64,000 bases of DNA from Dendrolimus kikuchii (lineage: Eukaryota; Arthropoda; Insecta; Lepidoptera; Lasiocampidae): contig CM034406.1 of assembly GCA_019925095.2 (NCBI GenBank), forward strand, positions 10,667,388-10,731,387, written 5' to 3'. Below are positions 53,471-64,000 of the stretch, in pieces. The notes beneath the pieces are model-generated. The model searched no databases and had not been told where the DNA came from. It saw only the letters and a list, made by a program, of their open reading frames with translations. Made by a program: the position numbers and the translations under genes. Numbering within the stretch: position 1 is the stretch's first letter; each line of letters opens with the position of its first letter.

Positions 53471-54419
53471 CTATTGTAATTTTTTATTTCTGTTAAGTGT
53501 ATCTTTTAACAAAATCATATTTATTCATTTATTCATCTGTTTATTTTGAAGTAGGTTTTCTAGGTAAGAGATGTCGGGACACCATTTTGTTTCTATAAAG
53601 TACAAACTTGTATCAGATGCCCTTGTCCGAGTGCACTCAGAATGTCGGAAACTGCGATATGAGTAACTACCGATTGCACCTGTCCTGAGTGTTATTGTGT
53701 CGACGCGGCTCTATATAAACAAAAGATGTTTAAATCCCTACAATTTTCATTGTAATTTGTTATTTCGAAATTTACTCGAGACGAACTAACAGGCAGACCC
53801 TTTAATTTTATTAGTATAGACAAACATATCCTATATATTTGTGTTAGAAATACAAACGCCTAGTTGCTTTATTAAATTGAAACGCTTCTAATGATTAGTT
53901 GAAGCTCAGAATTTAATTAATATACGCGTATCTCGATTTAGAGGAACGATTTTGCAAATGAGGGTAGTTTACTATGAATCGTATTTCAGGTTAGGTTAAT
54001 TTAATGTTAACCGTGTTTGGCAATTATTGATATGACTCGCTCATATGACTGACTTAATAGCTAATAGGTTAACTAGAGCTTTTCCCGCCACCTTGCTCGC
54101 AACTTTCGAATCTGTATACCTTAGAAACTATTTTATTGCAGATATAAAAAGTTAATCTACTAAACAGTCGAGATTCTCCACACAAATACAATATATATTT
54201 ACTTTAATAGTATCTTATATCCTATAAGTATTTTCGTAAGCACAGAAACCGTGCAACGAGGCTAATATTTTATATATTCCAATACATTCCAAATTACACT
54301 AATAAGCTTGGGAATTGATTCCCAGCAAAGTTAAGGTAAAGGAGTGAATACTGGGTAGTAGGATATAGAAACCCAAATTTAAATAATAAAAATGAAGGTA
54401 ACAACGTAATACTAAACAA
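53471..54419. other. unassigned stretch
   Basis: No supported feature. Confidence 0.3.
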
Positions 54420-54421
54420 TA

Positions 54422-54680
54422 TCGAGGGGCGAAAGGCTATTTGTTTTAAGCGACATTTTGTGACAGAATTGACTTGATGGTTTTCTTGCATCCTAATGTC
54501 TCAAACTGAAGGAATTCTTATGAACCTGGTTTCCAACTAAAAACTACAGATTTTTTTCTTTTGTAAATATAATATGTAGTTTACTAATGAAGTCTTTTTG
54601 TGGGTCATTGAAACTTCAATCTCCTCTATCGACACAATTTCGCAAATGTCGCTTAAAACAAATAACCTTGGACCCGTCGA
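54422..54680. mobile_element. TA-flanked MITE
   Basis: Flanked by TA (54420-54421 and 54681-54682). Ends TCGAGGGGCGAAAGGC and, inverted, TCGACGGGTCCAAGGT, each followed by TATTTGTTTTAAGCGACATT, giving ~37-bp inverted repeats. 259 bp, no coding. Fits a Tc1/mariner-type non-autonomous element. Confidence 0.75.
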
Positions 54681-54682
54681 TA

Positions 54683-55076
54683 TAATACTAGACAAAAAAT
54701 TTAAGAAGTTTGGTGGGTTCTAAATTTGTATTAATTACATCATCTAAGACTGTTATTTTTAGCTACAATGAGAACAATTATTGTTTCCGAGAAGTAATTA
54801 TTGGAGTATTCATATAGGAGGTAACGGGTACGTGTGACAAGGGGTAGGATACATATGGCTGTAATTACGGTAGTAAGATCCATGTATTAGGCGTATAACT
54901 GGGTTCGTTTATATCCTTGTACGAATTTAAGGCTTAAGTGTTTGTTTATTGCTAATATTTGAATCGTAAATATGTTGTATATTATAATGTACCTGAGAAG
55001 CACTTTATTGTAACCCCAAAATATGTATTTTAAAGAAACCTATAAGTTTAAGGCGTTCTAAAATGAAATTATAAAA
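54683..55076. other. unassigned stretch
   Basis: No supported feature. Confidence 0.3.
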
Positions 55077-55186
55077 CTGTCTTATTAATATTGAGTTAGA
55101 GCAAGTTTGAGGGTTTACTTAAGAACCATAAACAAGCCCTCAAAGATTAGGTGTACCTTAATGAATTCAATATGAATAAGACCGAT
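55077..55186. mobile_element. MITE (ACGGTCTTATTCAT ends), copy 2
   Basis: ACTGTCTTATTAATATTGAG…AGAGCAAGTTT and, inverted, ATCGGTCTTATTCATATTGA. See 26005-26100. Confidence 0.6.
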
Positions 55187-55207
55187 ATAATTAAAATTAC
55201 CTTTAAT

Positions 55208-55465
55208 CGTATTCTCTTAAGTTTTCGCGACTAGTAGGTACACATAATTAAAACTACGTTTTAACGGTTTTAAGAGCGGCATTTATTTGTTTTTTTTTCG
55301 GAGTTTCGGCTACTTTTCAGTAGCCATGATCATGGAAAATAAATATGTCCAGTGTCATAAGTAATGTTTATTATGTAGCCTATCCCCAACTTCTTCATTT
55401 TATAATAATTTAATTTTAATTTATAGTTATTCTTTACTCTATGGTAAATTAGATTAGGCTTCTAT
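55208..55465 (-). mobile_element. PLE copy 7: tail plus one arm
   Basis: CTTAAGTTTTCGCGACTAGT … AACTACGTTTTAACGGTTTT … TTTCGGCTACTTTTCAGTAG … ATGTCCAGTGTCATAAG … CTATGGTAAATTAGATTAGG. Same tail and arm order as 10335. The inner part is lost. Confidence 0.75.
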
Positions 55466-56212
55466 AGGGTACCTGTATTTCATGCGCTGGCTCTCTCAGC
55501 GCATAGGAGTTAAGTGCATAACTTGTGGTAGAAAGACCGAAGCAATTAAAAACGTTCTTTAAGGTTCCAACAAATTTATAGTTCTTTTATGATTGCTGGC
55601 AGGTAAAACGGAGAAAGGGTTTCGGTGTGATAATATAGTTATAAGTGATCTACATACACACTATATAAATAATATATTTATATTCTTCCTTCATTCGTAG
55701 TGTGGGATAAATACTAGCAATTTCCACAAGCCAGTAGCAAAGTTCAGTGACATTTTTAAGGCCATACAATAGCGCCTCGGCCTGACAATGCGGTTCTCTG
55801 ACAATGTGGAATGAAAGGAGAACCTTTTTTGGGGGCTTCGTTTTAGGTTTTACGCGTGCCTGGATAAAACTGTATAAAAACTATGACGTGATGCGGTCAA
55901 GGCTCTAATATACTGAAATAGAGTTTAAGATATATAAATTTTTCGATTTTAACTTGCAAAATTATTTAATGATCAGTTGTATGCTTTTAAAATAATTATT
56001 TTTGGTTGCTTTTGTGCCTTTCTTGAAGTTGGTCGTGTTTTATTGGAAGAACCATAATTTTTTAATTTGAAACTGACAATAAAAGACTATAGATACTAAA
56101 AAAAAGTGTGTGTGTGTGCAATTCACATACGGCAGAAGTGAAACTTCTGAAAAGTACCCTATGAGAGAATGTAATAAATATAGATTATTAGGATAATTAT
56201 AAGGTTTATTAT
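55466..56212. other. unassigned stretch
   Basis: No supported feature. Confidence 0.3.
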
Positions 56213-56713
56213 TGTTACGTGTCATGAGACTCGAATTAAAATGCTGTTAGAATTATTATACAGTTTATCAGAACTATACAAACACGTATAACACAGGTAC
56301 AAATATAACCAAACACAACAAGTCCAAACGTAATGCAGAAGGTCGTAATTCAATAACACGCGCAAAGTCCGACGCTTATTAGATTCCCGATTGTAGTACA
56401 AACGTCTCGCTTCGCTCGTGGTTCTCGCTCGACTAACTGCTCCCTCAATCGGGCCATTGCTTTATACTGCACAGATGCAATATATCCGCCTGGCCGGGTG
56501 GATCGAATTTCCTGGAATCAGCTTGTACTTTAAATCCGTAATACCTGGCTAATGATCGCAATACAACAATAGGCCGTATGCCAATAAGTAAACGAAAGAA
56601 GACGACGATAAAAGAATTTCAATGTTATTAGTTCAAATGCCGGCGGGTAATAAATGTGCTTTGTTTCAGATATGCAGGTGGGTTTTGTGTCTGTCGGGAT
56701 ATAAGTTGTAACA
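56213..56713 (-). mobile_element. solo LTR, copy 2
   Basis: TGTTAC…GTAACA, 501 bp, flanked by TTAT (56209-56212 and 56714-56717). Close to 37625-38147 across its length, with small deletions. The promoter/polyA side reads on the minus strand. Confidence 0.88.
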
Positions 56714-57143
56714 TTATTTTTATAATATTTTTACCAAGACCAAAAATTGATTTATATTTTAATGCAAAATATTACATTTTATATATTACATATTTAAGAT
56801 ACGAGTATAACACATATTATTCAGATTCCATGTTTTCACTTTGAACAAACAAAATGAGAGGCTTATGATAACTAAAACAGGAAACAAATGCTCTAGTTTA
56901 ATATGATGATATATGAACTTCAAAACTTAATATTTCGGACTCTATCTTTAAGAGTATATTGTATGAATGATTAAATAAAGAAAATTTTCAATACATTTTT
57001 AACTCTATCTGTATGACCATAGTGTTCAAATGACTAAATTCACGCCGTCACGCTTTTTCGTTCCCGTCGAAAGAATTCACTACCGTGGCTAAAAAAGTCT
57101 CACCTCCAAAATACAATCCGAAATATATAGAATATTTATAATT

Positions 57144-57395
57144 GACGGCCTCTGTGGTTGAACGGGCTAAGCCTTTGCCGGCCTATCTCACTGTAACGCA
57201 GAGGCTCCGGGTTCGATTCCTGGTATAGTAAATTTCGGAAACTTATTTTCTCCGTTATTTACTATGGTCTGGGTGTCTGGGATCGGCCCCAGAGAAGTCC
57301 GTTGTATATTACCCATAACACAAGCGTAATTTGCTTAATTTGGGGATAATATAATATGTGTGTTAGTCTGCCGGTTATTTATTTATAAAAAAAAT
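57144..57395 (+). mobile_element. tRNA-derived SINE, copy 2
   Basis: GACGGCCTCTGTGGTTGAAC start, A box TGGTTGAACGGG, B box GGTTCGATTCC (57211-57221), body ending in AATTTGGGGATAATATAATA and an A-run. A polymerase III unit, not a functional tRNA: no cloverleaf with an anticodon could be built. Confidence 0.82.
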
Positions 57396-57658
57396 TTGGA
57401 CGTCTTAAGTAAGCTTCTTATAGCCTTCATATAACAACGATGATGACTCAATCTACACACTCATAGTATTTGTCATTAAACATTAAAAAGTTCAGTTGTG
57501 TATCTTCGACGCCTAACATCCAATACCAATGAAATGGAGCTGGAGCTGTTAATAAGACTATAATCTATGTAACCAATAAGACAATACATGGCCGACAATA
57601 CATTAAAAATCTTTTGTATCTCAAAAAAATCAAATCTTTAAAAAACTTTTGTAGTGTT

Positions 57659-57890
57659 GGCTAGTTCCTATATCTTACTATTGATTCACTTGCCTTACCA
57701 TCGGTTGAATTTTTACATTACCTGTATGTTTATATCAAATTTTAACCGATAGTAAGGCAAATAAATTGTCGGCAAGATATAGAAACTGGCCCTAAATCGG
57801 TTAAAATTTGACACACGCTCCATACAATGTGTGGACTCCATATAATGTAATGATGGTAAGGCAAGAATGAATACTAAGATATAACCAATA
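57659..57890. mobile_element. MITE (GGCCGGTTCC ends), copy 4, with an extra half
   Basis: A complete unit (57659-57792, GGCTAGTTCCTATATCTTAC…GATATAGAAACTGGCC) is followed directly by a second right half (57793-57890: AATCGGTTAAAATTTGACAC…GAATACTAAGATATAACC). Confidence 0.72.
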
Positions 57891-57895
57891 GATAT

Positions 57896-58413
57896 TGTTA
57901 CAACCTAGACGCCGACAAAAACAAATTTACTCCTACATATTTGTAAAACACCTTTTATTACCTTTCGGAATTTCGAATTCTTTTGTTTACTTATTTATTG
58001 GCAAGCGTTTACTAATTATTCTAGAGAACAGTCCATTGTTTTATTGTACTCGTTTATGCCCGTTGCGGTCGACTTATTAGCCAGGTGTTTCGGATTTAAA
58101 GTAAAAACTGATTCTGGGAAATTCGGTCCACGCGGCCGGGAGACATATTGCATCTGTGCAGAATAAAGCAGTGCCTGGATTGAGGGACCAGGCAGTCAAG
58201 CGAGAACCGCGATCAAAGCGAGACTTGTGTACATTCGGTAATCTATTTAGTGACGGACTTTGCGCGTGTTATTGAATTACGACCTTCTGCATTACGTTTG
58301 GACTTGTTGTGTTCGGTTATAGTTGTACCTGTATTATACGTGTTTGTATAGTTCTAATAAACTCTATAAGAATTTCAACGGCATTTTAATTCGAGTCCTC
58401 GCGGCTCGTAACA
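57896..58413 (+). mobile_element. solo LTR, copy 3
   Basis: TGTTAC…GTAACA, 518 bp, flanked by ATAT (57892-57895 and 58414-58417). Plus orientation: AATAAA at 58357-58362 downstream of the promoter region. Inverted relative to copy 2 and 1.2 kb away, so the two are not the ends of one element. Confidence 0.88.
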
Positions 58414-59029
58414 ATATGAACCTGGCCAACAGTCACTATAAAAGTTTAAATAAAGATTTGATTTTGTTAAGATACAAAAGTTTCTAAGATGGAAGTACCA
58501 AAAACAGTATTCAATAAGTAAATTTTATTAATTACCATCCCCGAGCGATGGCTCTTTGCTAATTGACTTTTGTTATTGGCAGAAAGCGAGCGAGCTTCAG
58601 ACTTTTGGGTTCACAAAAAGTGATTTTAAGCATCCATTTCACTTGGCCCCGGAGTACTCTTCCTGTGATCTTATTTAATTACAGGGAACTCTGACATTGC
58701 GGGTTTGATCCCGTTTTTTATGATTCACTTCCTACAGGTTTTTACGTCTTTAAAAAAGGATCAAGGTAACAAGATCTCGTGTTTTAAACTTGAATAATTA
58801 ATTCAGTTTTAACTAAGTCCTAATGGAAAAAAAATTTGAAGGACGTATCAGCTGTAAAATTTGAAAACCTAGGAAGTGCGTTCTAAAAAAATCATTATAT
58901 ATCATACAGCTGTGCTTTTACAATAAAAAAAAATATGAGATATCATTATCATCAGGTTAGGTATAACAAAATCTCTGGCTTTTCCCTATATTTATTTGGG
59001 AAAAAAGGGTAAGGTAAGGTAACGTAAGG
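58414..59029. other. unassigned; short (GGTAA)n near 58990
   Basis: GGGTAAGGTAAGGTAACGTA is a short simple repeat. No gene. Confidence 0.4.
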
Positions 59030-59470
59030 TAACTCGTTATTATACACCAAAGCATAGAGAAACAGAAATAGAAAAATACAAAAGATAGTATAAAAGGCGG
59101 CTTTATCGCTAAAACGCAATCTTTTCCAGGCGACTCTTGGAAGGGATTAATAGATTTTTAAGACGGTGGTGGACGATGGTGCAGTCTATAAATAATGATG
59201 ATTAGTATACACAGTGCATATAAGTACGAAAACAATATAACTATATATACATATGTATATACACACGTTATATACATATGTATATACACACGTATATATA
59301 CATATGCCAATATACACACAAATATAATTATATAACAGATTAGGAATTACTATAAGCAATAGAAAAGTAATGCTTCTGAACCTGATTTTTGAAGCATTGT
59401 AAGGATTTGGCCCGTCTAATTTAAATATATTGATAATGATTTCAAGCTACCCGAGAATCACGTAACCGCT
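59030..59470 (-). mobile_element. retroposon 3' region ('GCGATCTCTTCCAG' family), copy 2
   Basis: GGCGGCTTTATCGC…GCAATCTTTTCCAGGCGACT, then a TATACACACG-type repeat (59236-59310), then GCATTGTAAGGATTTGGCCC, parallel to 7795-8240. Confidence 0.58.
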
Positions 59471-59767
59471 CCGTGACTATAAATAATTCAGTTATTTTGA
59501 GAAATCCTTTATGCTTTAAAGCTTTTAATGTTTTTTATTTATTTATAAAATGTTTTATTAAAATATCTCAAATTTTTGTATGACACGATATGACAATAAG
59601 GTTTTCATATATGTTTGTTTCCACTAATTAAATGTGAACCGAGATTTATAGGACATTTTTGAATATTTTCATTCCCAAAAGACCAAGTCTTACCACAACC
59701 GTCACCAGAAACAAGGCTTTCACGAGAATTGAGAAAAATCATTGCTATTATACTGAAATAGAATAAA

Positions 59768-60080
59768 GTCAAAGTCGTGGTGGCGTACTAGCTAGCGCAC
59801 GCGTTCCAGACTCAAAGGGCGCAGGTTCGCTCCAGGACGGAACGCATGCACCACTTAGTCAGTTTTCTGATGTAATGTGCATATTGTTACAATTACCACG
59901 TACTAGCATCGGTGAAGGAAAACATCGTGATGCAACCTGCATATCGAGATAACCGATGTGTCAACCCTGCCAAGCCGCGTTGGACAAGCATGGCTGGGAT
60001 ACGGTCCGTTCCCCCGTTATAATGGGAGGCCCAAGCCCAGCAGTAGGACATTTATGGGCTGATATTATATTATTATTATA
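59768..60080 (+). mobile_element. SINE with (TTA/ATT)n tail
   Basis: tRNA-like head: GTGGTGGCGTACTAGCTAGC (A-box-like) and GGTTCGCTCC (B-box-like, 59825-59834). Body with CAGTTTTCTGATGTAATGTG, GAAAACATCGTGATGCAACC and GTGTCAACCCTGCCAAGCC. 3' end GGGAGGCCCAAGCCCAGCAG…TGGGCTGATATTATATTATT, a tail type borrowed from RTE-like LINEs. A partial relative lies at 17975. Confidence 0.75.
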
Positions 60081-60502
60081 TATTACTGTTATATAGACAT
60101 GAACTTCAACATTAGGTATAAACATAGACCATAAAGTAGGTACCATTCAATTGTTCGGAACTTTGTAAAGTTCAACACTTCAATAATGTCCCAATTGTTT
60201 ACAAGAAAATGTTTGTTTTATTAAGGATGCTATATTAAAATTTCATTTCATAGCTCGCTCGCTATAACAATCAAATAATTATTTCCACAATTTCGATGTC
60301 ACGTCTCCAATTTTATGTGTCACAAGTGTAATAAAGTTTTTCCCCGAGAGAAATTCGCCCGGGCATCCGAAAATCACCGGTTACATTTACATAATTTTCA
60401 ATTGATGTATCGTATTTTAACACAGTCAATCTAGTATCAGTAATATTGTAATACCTTAAATAAGTAATCCAGGCAATTTTACGTGCGTTTGTACTAAAAA
60501 GT

Positions 60503-60570
60503 TGAATGAACGAATGAATGAAAATTCTTCATTGTTTCCATAGACTGAAGTCATGAATAAATAAGTACAG
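60503..60570 (-). repeat. retroposon 3' end, copy 3 of (TTCA)n-tail family
   Basis: GAATGAACGAATGAATGAAA then ATTCTTCATTG. Confidence 0.45.
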
Positions 60571-60579
60571 GTTTTCACA

Positions 60580-60790
60580 ACTAATAATTCCTTCCGATGT
60601 AACTGCGCAGTAGACCAATTTTAATAGACAACTACATCGTAGGAATCTCGTGTAAGCGGGATAGAGCTAAGAATGCTAATAGCAAGCAACACTCTGCCTT
60701 TTGAGCATGCGAATAAAGTTATGGAAGTATTTATAGATTATTTACATGTCGAAAACCAATCTACCCAAACGATTGCCGACTGGAATTATA
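60580..60790 (+). repeat. dispersed repeat pair, copy 2
   Basis: GCGCAGTAGACCAATTTTAA, CTCGTGTAAGCGGGATAGAG, GATTATTTACATGTCGAAAA, ACTGGAATTATAA; partner of 41205-41410. Confidence 0.65.
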
Positions 60791-60806
60791 ATTTGTGTAT
60801 TATTTA

Positions 60807-61031
60807 TTAGTTAATTTTTTTACGATGCAGAGATGGTTCACGCACGATTTTCTCTGAATGTATGTTGATTGATATTCCTTCAATTATCCTTTTTTCGAGG
60901 GGTAATCCGACATGACACCTCACCACTCGGGGATAGCAGTAGGGTAGTGTTGAACTCTGGATAGCGTGCTCCGCTCCGTCCGGTATCAGGACTTCAGGAA
61001 TCGGCGCTGGCTCAAAGAGCTCCTTCTGCAT
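60807..61031 (-). CDS. uncharacterised 74-codon frame, exon-like
   Basis: The ATG at 61031 gives MQKELFEPAPIPEVLIPDGA then EHAIQSSTLPYCYPRVVRCH and ends in a basic tail (HRKKIN). Upstream of the ATG the frame stays open for ~16 codons to an in-frame TAG followed by GATCATAG, so it could be an internal or terminal exon with an acceptor near 61080. Composition is less AT-biased than the flanks. No family recognised; it may be a transposon fragment. The plus-strand frame at 60966-61187 overlaps it and is less protein-like. Confidence 0.28.
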   Translation of the reverse strand: MQKELFEPAPIPEVLIPDGAEHAIQSSTLPYCYPRVVRCHVGLPLEKRIIEGISINIHSEKIVREPSLHRKKIN

Positions 61032-62429
61032 AAAGGGGGCATCTGTCCCCTTTTGTATCTCTTTCCATCTATGATCCTAAACAAAGGACGTGTAACAACA
61101 GACACGACGTGCGGCCGTCATTCTAAATATAGTAAGCGATTTCTTTATTTCCCTAGGTATGAGAGTTTTAAGTCTACAAAATTATGATAAAACTATGTAT
61201 CTGTTAACTTAGAATTTATTGTTTTGTAATATATAACTTTTATTTGCCTATTACATAGAGACCCATTGTTCGGCGCGATAGATACTGACCAATATACGTA
61301 TTCGAGTGAGATATTTCATCAGTCTAAAGATTACTTGTTATTTCATATGCCTGTAGAGAAAAATAATATTTTTGATAGTTATATTTTATTAGTTCTCATT
61401 TTAATTTTTATCCACAATAATAAATATATAAAGGCCAAATTCCTATATCGATTGCAATAATAAAATTTAATGACGACCAAATTTTACCTTACTTCAGTAC
61501 TTCAAATTCGATTGATAAAAACATGAAGTAAGACTGATAGTCCTATAAGCTTCCAGAAATTTCGTTGGATCAATCACCCGTCGATCATGTTGTATAATTA
61601 GGGTAAATTGAATTGAAAAATCTGTTAAGGCGCAGCGGGTGTCTGCTGGTTCCCTGACTGCCGGATCTAATTGACAGGTCTGATTTATTACTTAACAAAA
61701 AGGAAATTTATAGGGGGATCAGTTCATGTTCAATTTGAAAAGACGAATGTAACAAAGTTCTTAACTTTTTTAGCCGTATTCTTAATTCAAACTAGAGTTG
61801 ATCACCCTAGTGATGTGTAACCAGCCGAATATCAGGAACTTATCCATCCGGCTAATGATGGTTTAATAGCCGACTAAAACACCAGTTGATGACTGTTTGG
61901 TTAATGAGTGGCTGCGACAACCGTCAATGCGACAGTTATCAGCTATTGAACTACCGACAAGCTAACAGTTATCGGTTTTATTCGAGAACCTAGTGCTAAT
62001 TAGATGACTTAACAATAACTACCCATCTCTATACCACACTTAGAGCGCGTTCCTTTTGTAGCTCACAACGCCCAAAATGCACCGTCAGGCGCGACTTCCA
62101 AATCAACCAATGACAATTGTGAATTTCGTCATTAATGACATCAACGTTCCATAATCCGTTCCACAAGAGTTTATGATTGTGACGCAAGCAAGTGAAACGC
62201 CAAAAATCGCGGTCGTGAACGTAGTCGTTGTGAGTCTCATGTGGAAAGTAACCAATGATTCAGATTTCAAAGGTCAGTGAGTCAGTCGCATTGAAAGATG
62301 AACATTTACTATAGAAAAATTGTCAAAAAACATCGGTCAGTTTAAATGAGATGAGAGAACATGGATATTTTATTCAACAGCAGCGACCCTTGCAGATGTA
62401 CCTATATACTTTAACGAGCATGTCGATAA
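61032..62429. other. unassigned; moderately GC-richer 62040-62260
   Basis: 62040-62260 has several CpGs (GTCAGGCGCGACTTCC, AATCGCGGTCGTGAACG). No frame or repeat supported. Confidence 0.3.
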
Positions 62430-62545
62430 CTACTATTTCACTTCTTACAACTCCCTGACTTGCTTTTTAGCATGTTTTTTCATTGTACAGATATTAAAAT
62501 CATAATAAAACAAAATACAAATCAGTCATGATAATTACTATATAA
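62430..62545 (+). repeat. dispersed repeat pair, copy 2
   Basis: CTATTTCACTTCTTACAACT, CCCTGACTTGCTTTTTAGCA, TTTTCATTGTACAGA; partner of 19290-19420. Confidence 0.5.
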
Positions 62546-63219
62546 CAGTCACAAAAAATCTAAAAATTACTAAAGTGAGAGTAATTATTCCTATTTACAT
62601 ATGTATTACATAAATTCACAAATGTTCTTTAACGAAATTGAAGTAAATATCAGTAGACTGGAATATTTGGGTTGGTCTTTTGTTATTCAAAACATAGTAA
62701 CATAATTCATAGTAAAGTTTTATTCGGGGACAATAAGTTTCATAGCTCCCTAACTATCCACCCGACAATTCTAGAATAATGAAGATATCCTTTGCTAGGT
62801 CACCGACTTAAGGGCCAATAAGTAATTCTGGAACGAGATAAGTAGCGCCCTTGTGTACCCAAAATGTTCCTAGAAATGTCGAACAATGGCCAGCCTTAAG
62901 CTGGAGGGTTCAATTCGTATAGCCCTTGTATCTATTAGGGCTGTAAATTTAACGAGCCTTTATTAGCGATAGTCTCGAGTTTGTTGAAAGCTAGTTTGAT
63001 TATGAGTTGTCTACAAGTCATTCAAGAATCGATTTCTTAATTTGAATCCTTTTTTATTATCCACTCATATAAAAATAATACTGGTCCATAAATTTCAATT
63101 TTGTAAAAATTTTCAAAAATATTGACATCAATTTCAATGTATTTTGGAATGGTGATATCAAAAATCATAATAGTTTTTTCCTAGCAACTCTACTTTTAGA
63201 GATACATATTTACATTTTT
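62546..63219. other. unassigned stretch
   Basis: No supported feature. Confidence 0.3.
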
Positions 63220-63465
63220 GACGGCCTCTGTGGTTGAGCGGGCTAAGCCTTTGCCGGTACCTCACTGCAACGCAGAGGTTCCGGGTTCGATTCCTGGTAT
63301 AGTAAATTTCGGAAAACGTATTTTCTCCGTTATTTACTATGGTCTGGGTGTCTGGGATCGGCCCCAGAGTAGTCCGTTGTATATTACCCATAACACAAGC
63401 GTAACTTGCTTAATTTGGGGATATACAATATGTGTGTCTGCCGATTATTAAAAAAAAAACATACT
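63220..63465 (+). mobile_element. tRNA-derived SINE, copy 3
   Basis: GACGGCCTCTGTGGTTGAGC, A box TGGTTGAGCGGG, B box GGTTCGATTCC, body as at 57144 with few differences, and a poly-A tail at about 63450-63459. The pair 57144/63220 looks young. Confidence 0.83.
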
Positions 63466-64000
63466 TTTCGTGAGTTTTACTTCTCACATCTGTCGAGTCA
63501 CTCTTAGTTACAAACAAATACTTATTAATAAATTTCAAGTGTGTAGTATTGCACAACGAGAAAAAATATGTATACATTATTATATTGGTATTCAAATTGT
63601 ACTTTTGGATGCTATGAAGAAAGAATATAGAAATACTTCTCTTGTCCTGGGAAAAGTGAAATATGTACATAATATATTTTTTTGTGTAGATTTGAAAATT
63701 GAGTTTTAGGGCAATATATGTACAGTTTATACTAAATTCTTAAGTTTCATGTGCTTATAGGACTGTCGCGACAAAAAGATTCATTGGACTCGAAAAGTGT
63801 GGCCATCAAAATATTTACGTGTAATAAATGATACCTTTGTATGTAATAAATGATATTGGGTTGTGACCTTTAGGTTTTATTTTGTAGGGATAAGGACTCT
63901 AATGCATTTTGCATTGATTTTGCCATTGTACTTAGGGTCAAATTATATTATATAAAAAAAAACAATTTTTTAAGTCCCTTAACAAAGATGGTGGATGTTT
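63466..64000. other. unassigned stretch
   Basis: A 79-codon plus frame (63470-63709) and an 86-codon minus frame overlap, with no domain. A short direct repeat GTAATAAATGATA occurs twice near 63821-63855. Confidence 0.3.

Noticed and set aside
57144..57230. A true tRNA gene
   Set aside because: A and B boxes are present, but no cloverleaf with anticodon and acceptor stem can be built, and copies at 63220 and 31218 share a long non-tRNA body: a SINE.
56213..58413. One LTR retrotransposon with LTRs at both ends
   Set aside because: The two LTRs are in opposite orientation, have their own 4-bp duplications, and enclose no gag or pol.
58990..59031. (GGTAA)n as insect telomeric repeat
   Set aside because: The insect telomere unit is TTAGG; this is a short, different simple repeat.

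Overview
This window looks like AT-rich, transposon-dense intergenic DNA from an insect, most probably a moth or butterfly. That call is an inference. It rests on the repeat types: jockey-like LINE tails, Helitrons ending in CTAG, Penelope-like elements, tRNA-derived SINEs with long 3' tails, and many short inverted-repeat elements. I see no bacterial-style operons, no rRNA or true tRNA gene, no CRISPR array and no convincing multi-exon host gene. The only long intact reading frame is a DD34E Tc1-type transposase (8708-9748) inside a complete element with about 95-bp terminal inverted repeats (8351-10028).

Left third (1-22,000): a Penelope-like element (PLE) with a decayed GIY-YIG endonuclease opens the window. 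It is followed by an internally deleted pogo-like transposon (1394-2300), a nearly palindromic 441-bp PLE derivative with a 13-bp target duplication (3775-4215), a Harbinger-like transposase start (5802-5924), the Tc1 element, and a second PLE with an open GIY-YIG frame and 14-bp target duplications (10335-11401). Then come a small MITE, microsatellites, several LINE C-terminal fragments and a set of Helitron pieces. One Helitron piece still encodes the end of the helicase (18877-19060).

Middle (22,000-47,000): many copies of a roughly 310-bp retroposon whose 3' end is shared with a jockey-like LINE and with a second retroposon family, tRNA-derived SINEs with A and B boxes, LINE remnants, a solo LTR (37625-38147), hAT-like and TTAA-flanked MITEs, and a small CpG-rich patch (39840-40290).

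Right third (47,000-64,000): longer quiet stretches, a GC-rich unassigned block (50575-51085), a TA-flanked MITE (54422-54680), another PLE arm, two more solo LTRs (56213-56713 and 57896-58413, both with 4-bp duplications), three SINEs, and a few small reading frames of unknown meaning.

The genes do not form a pathway. What the window shows is a record of nested mobile elements, with direct structural evidence (target duplications, inverted repeats, insertion breaks) for many of them. The most unusual items are the PLE inverted-arm architecture with a hammerhead-like segment, the palindromic PLE derivative, the 3'-tail sharing between three retroposon types, and several perfect hairpins of 14-17 bp with 7-nt loops. 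All repeat-family assignments were made by eye, with no database search.
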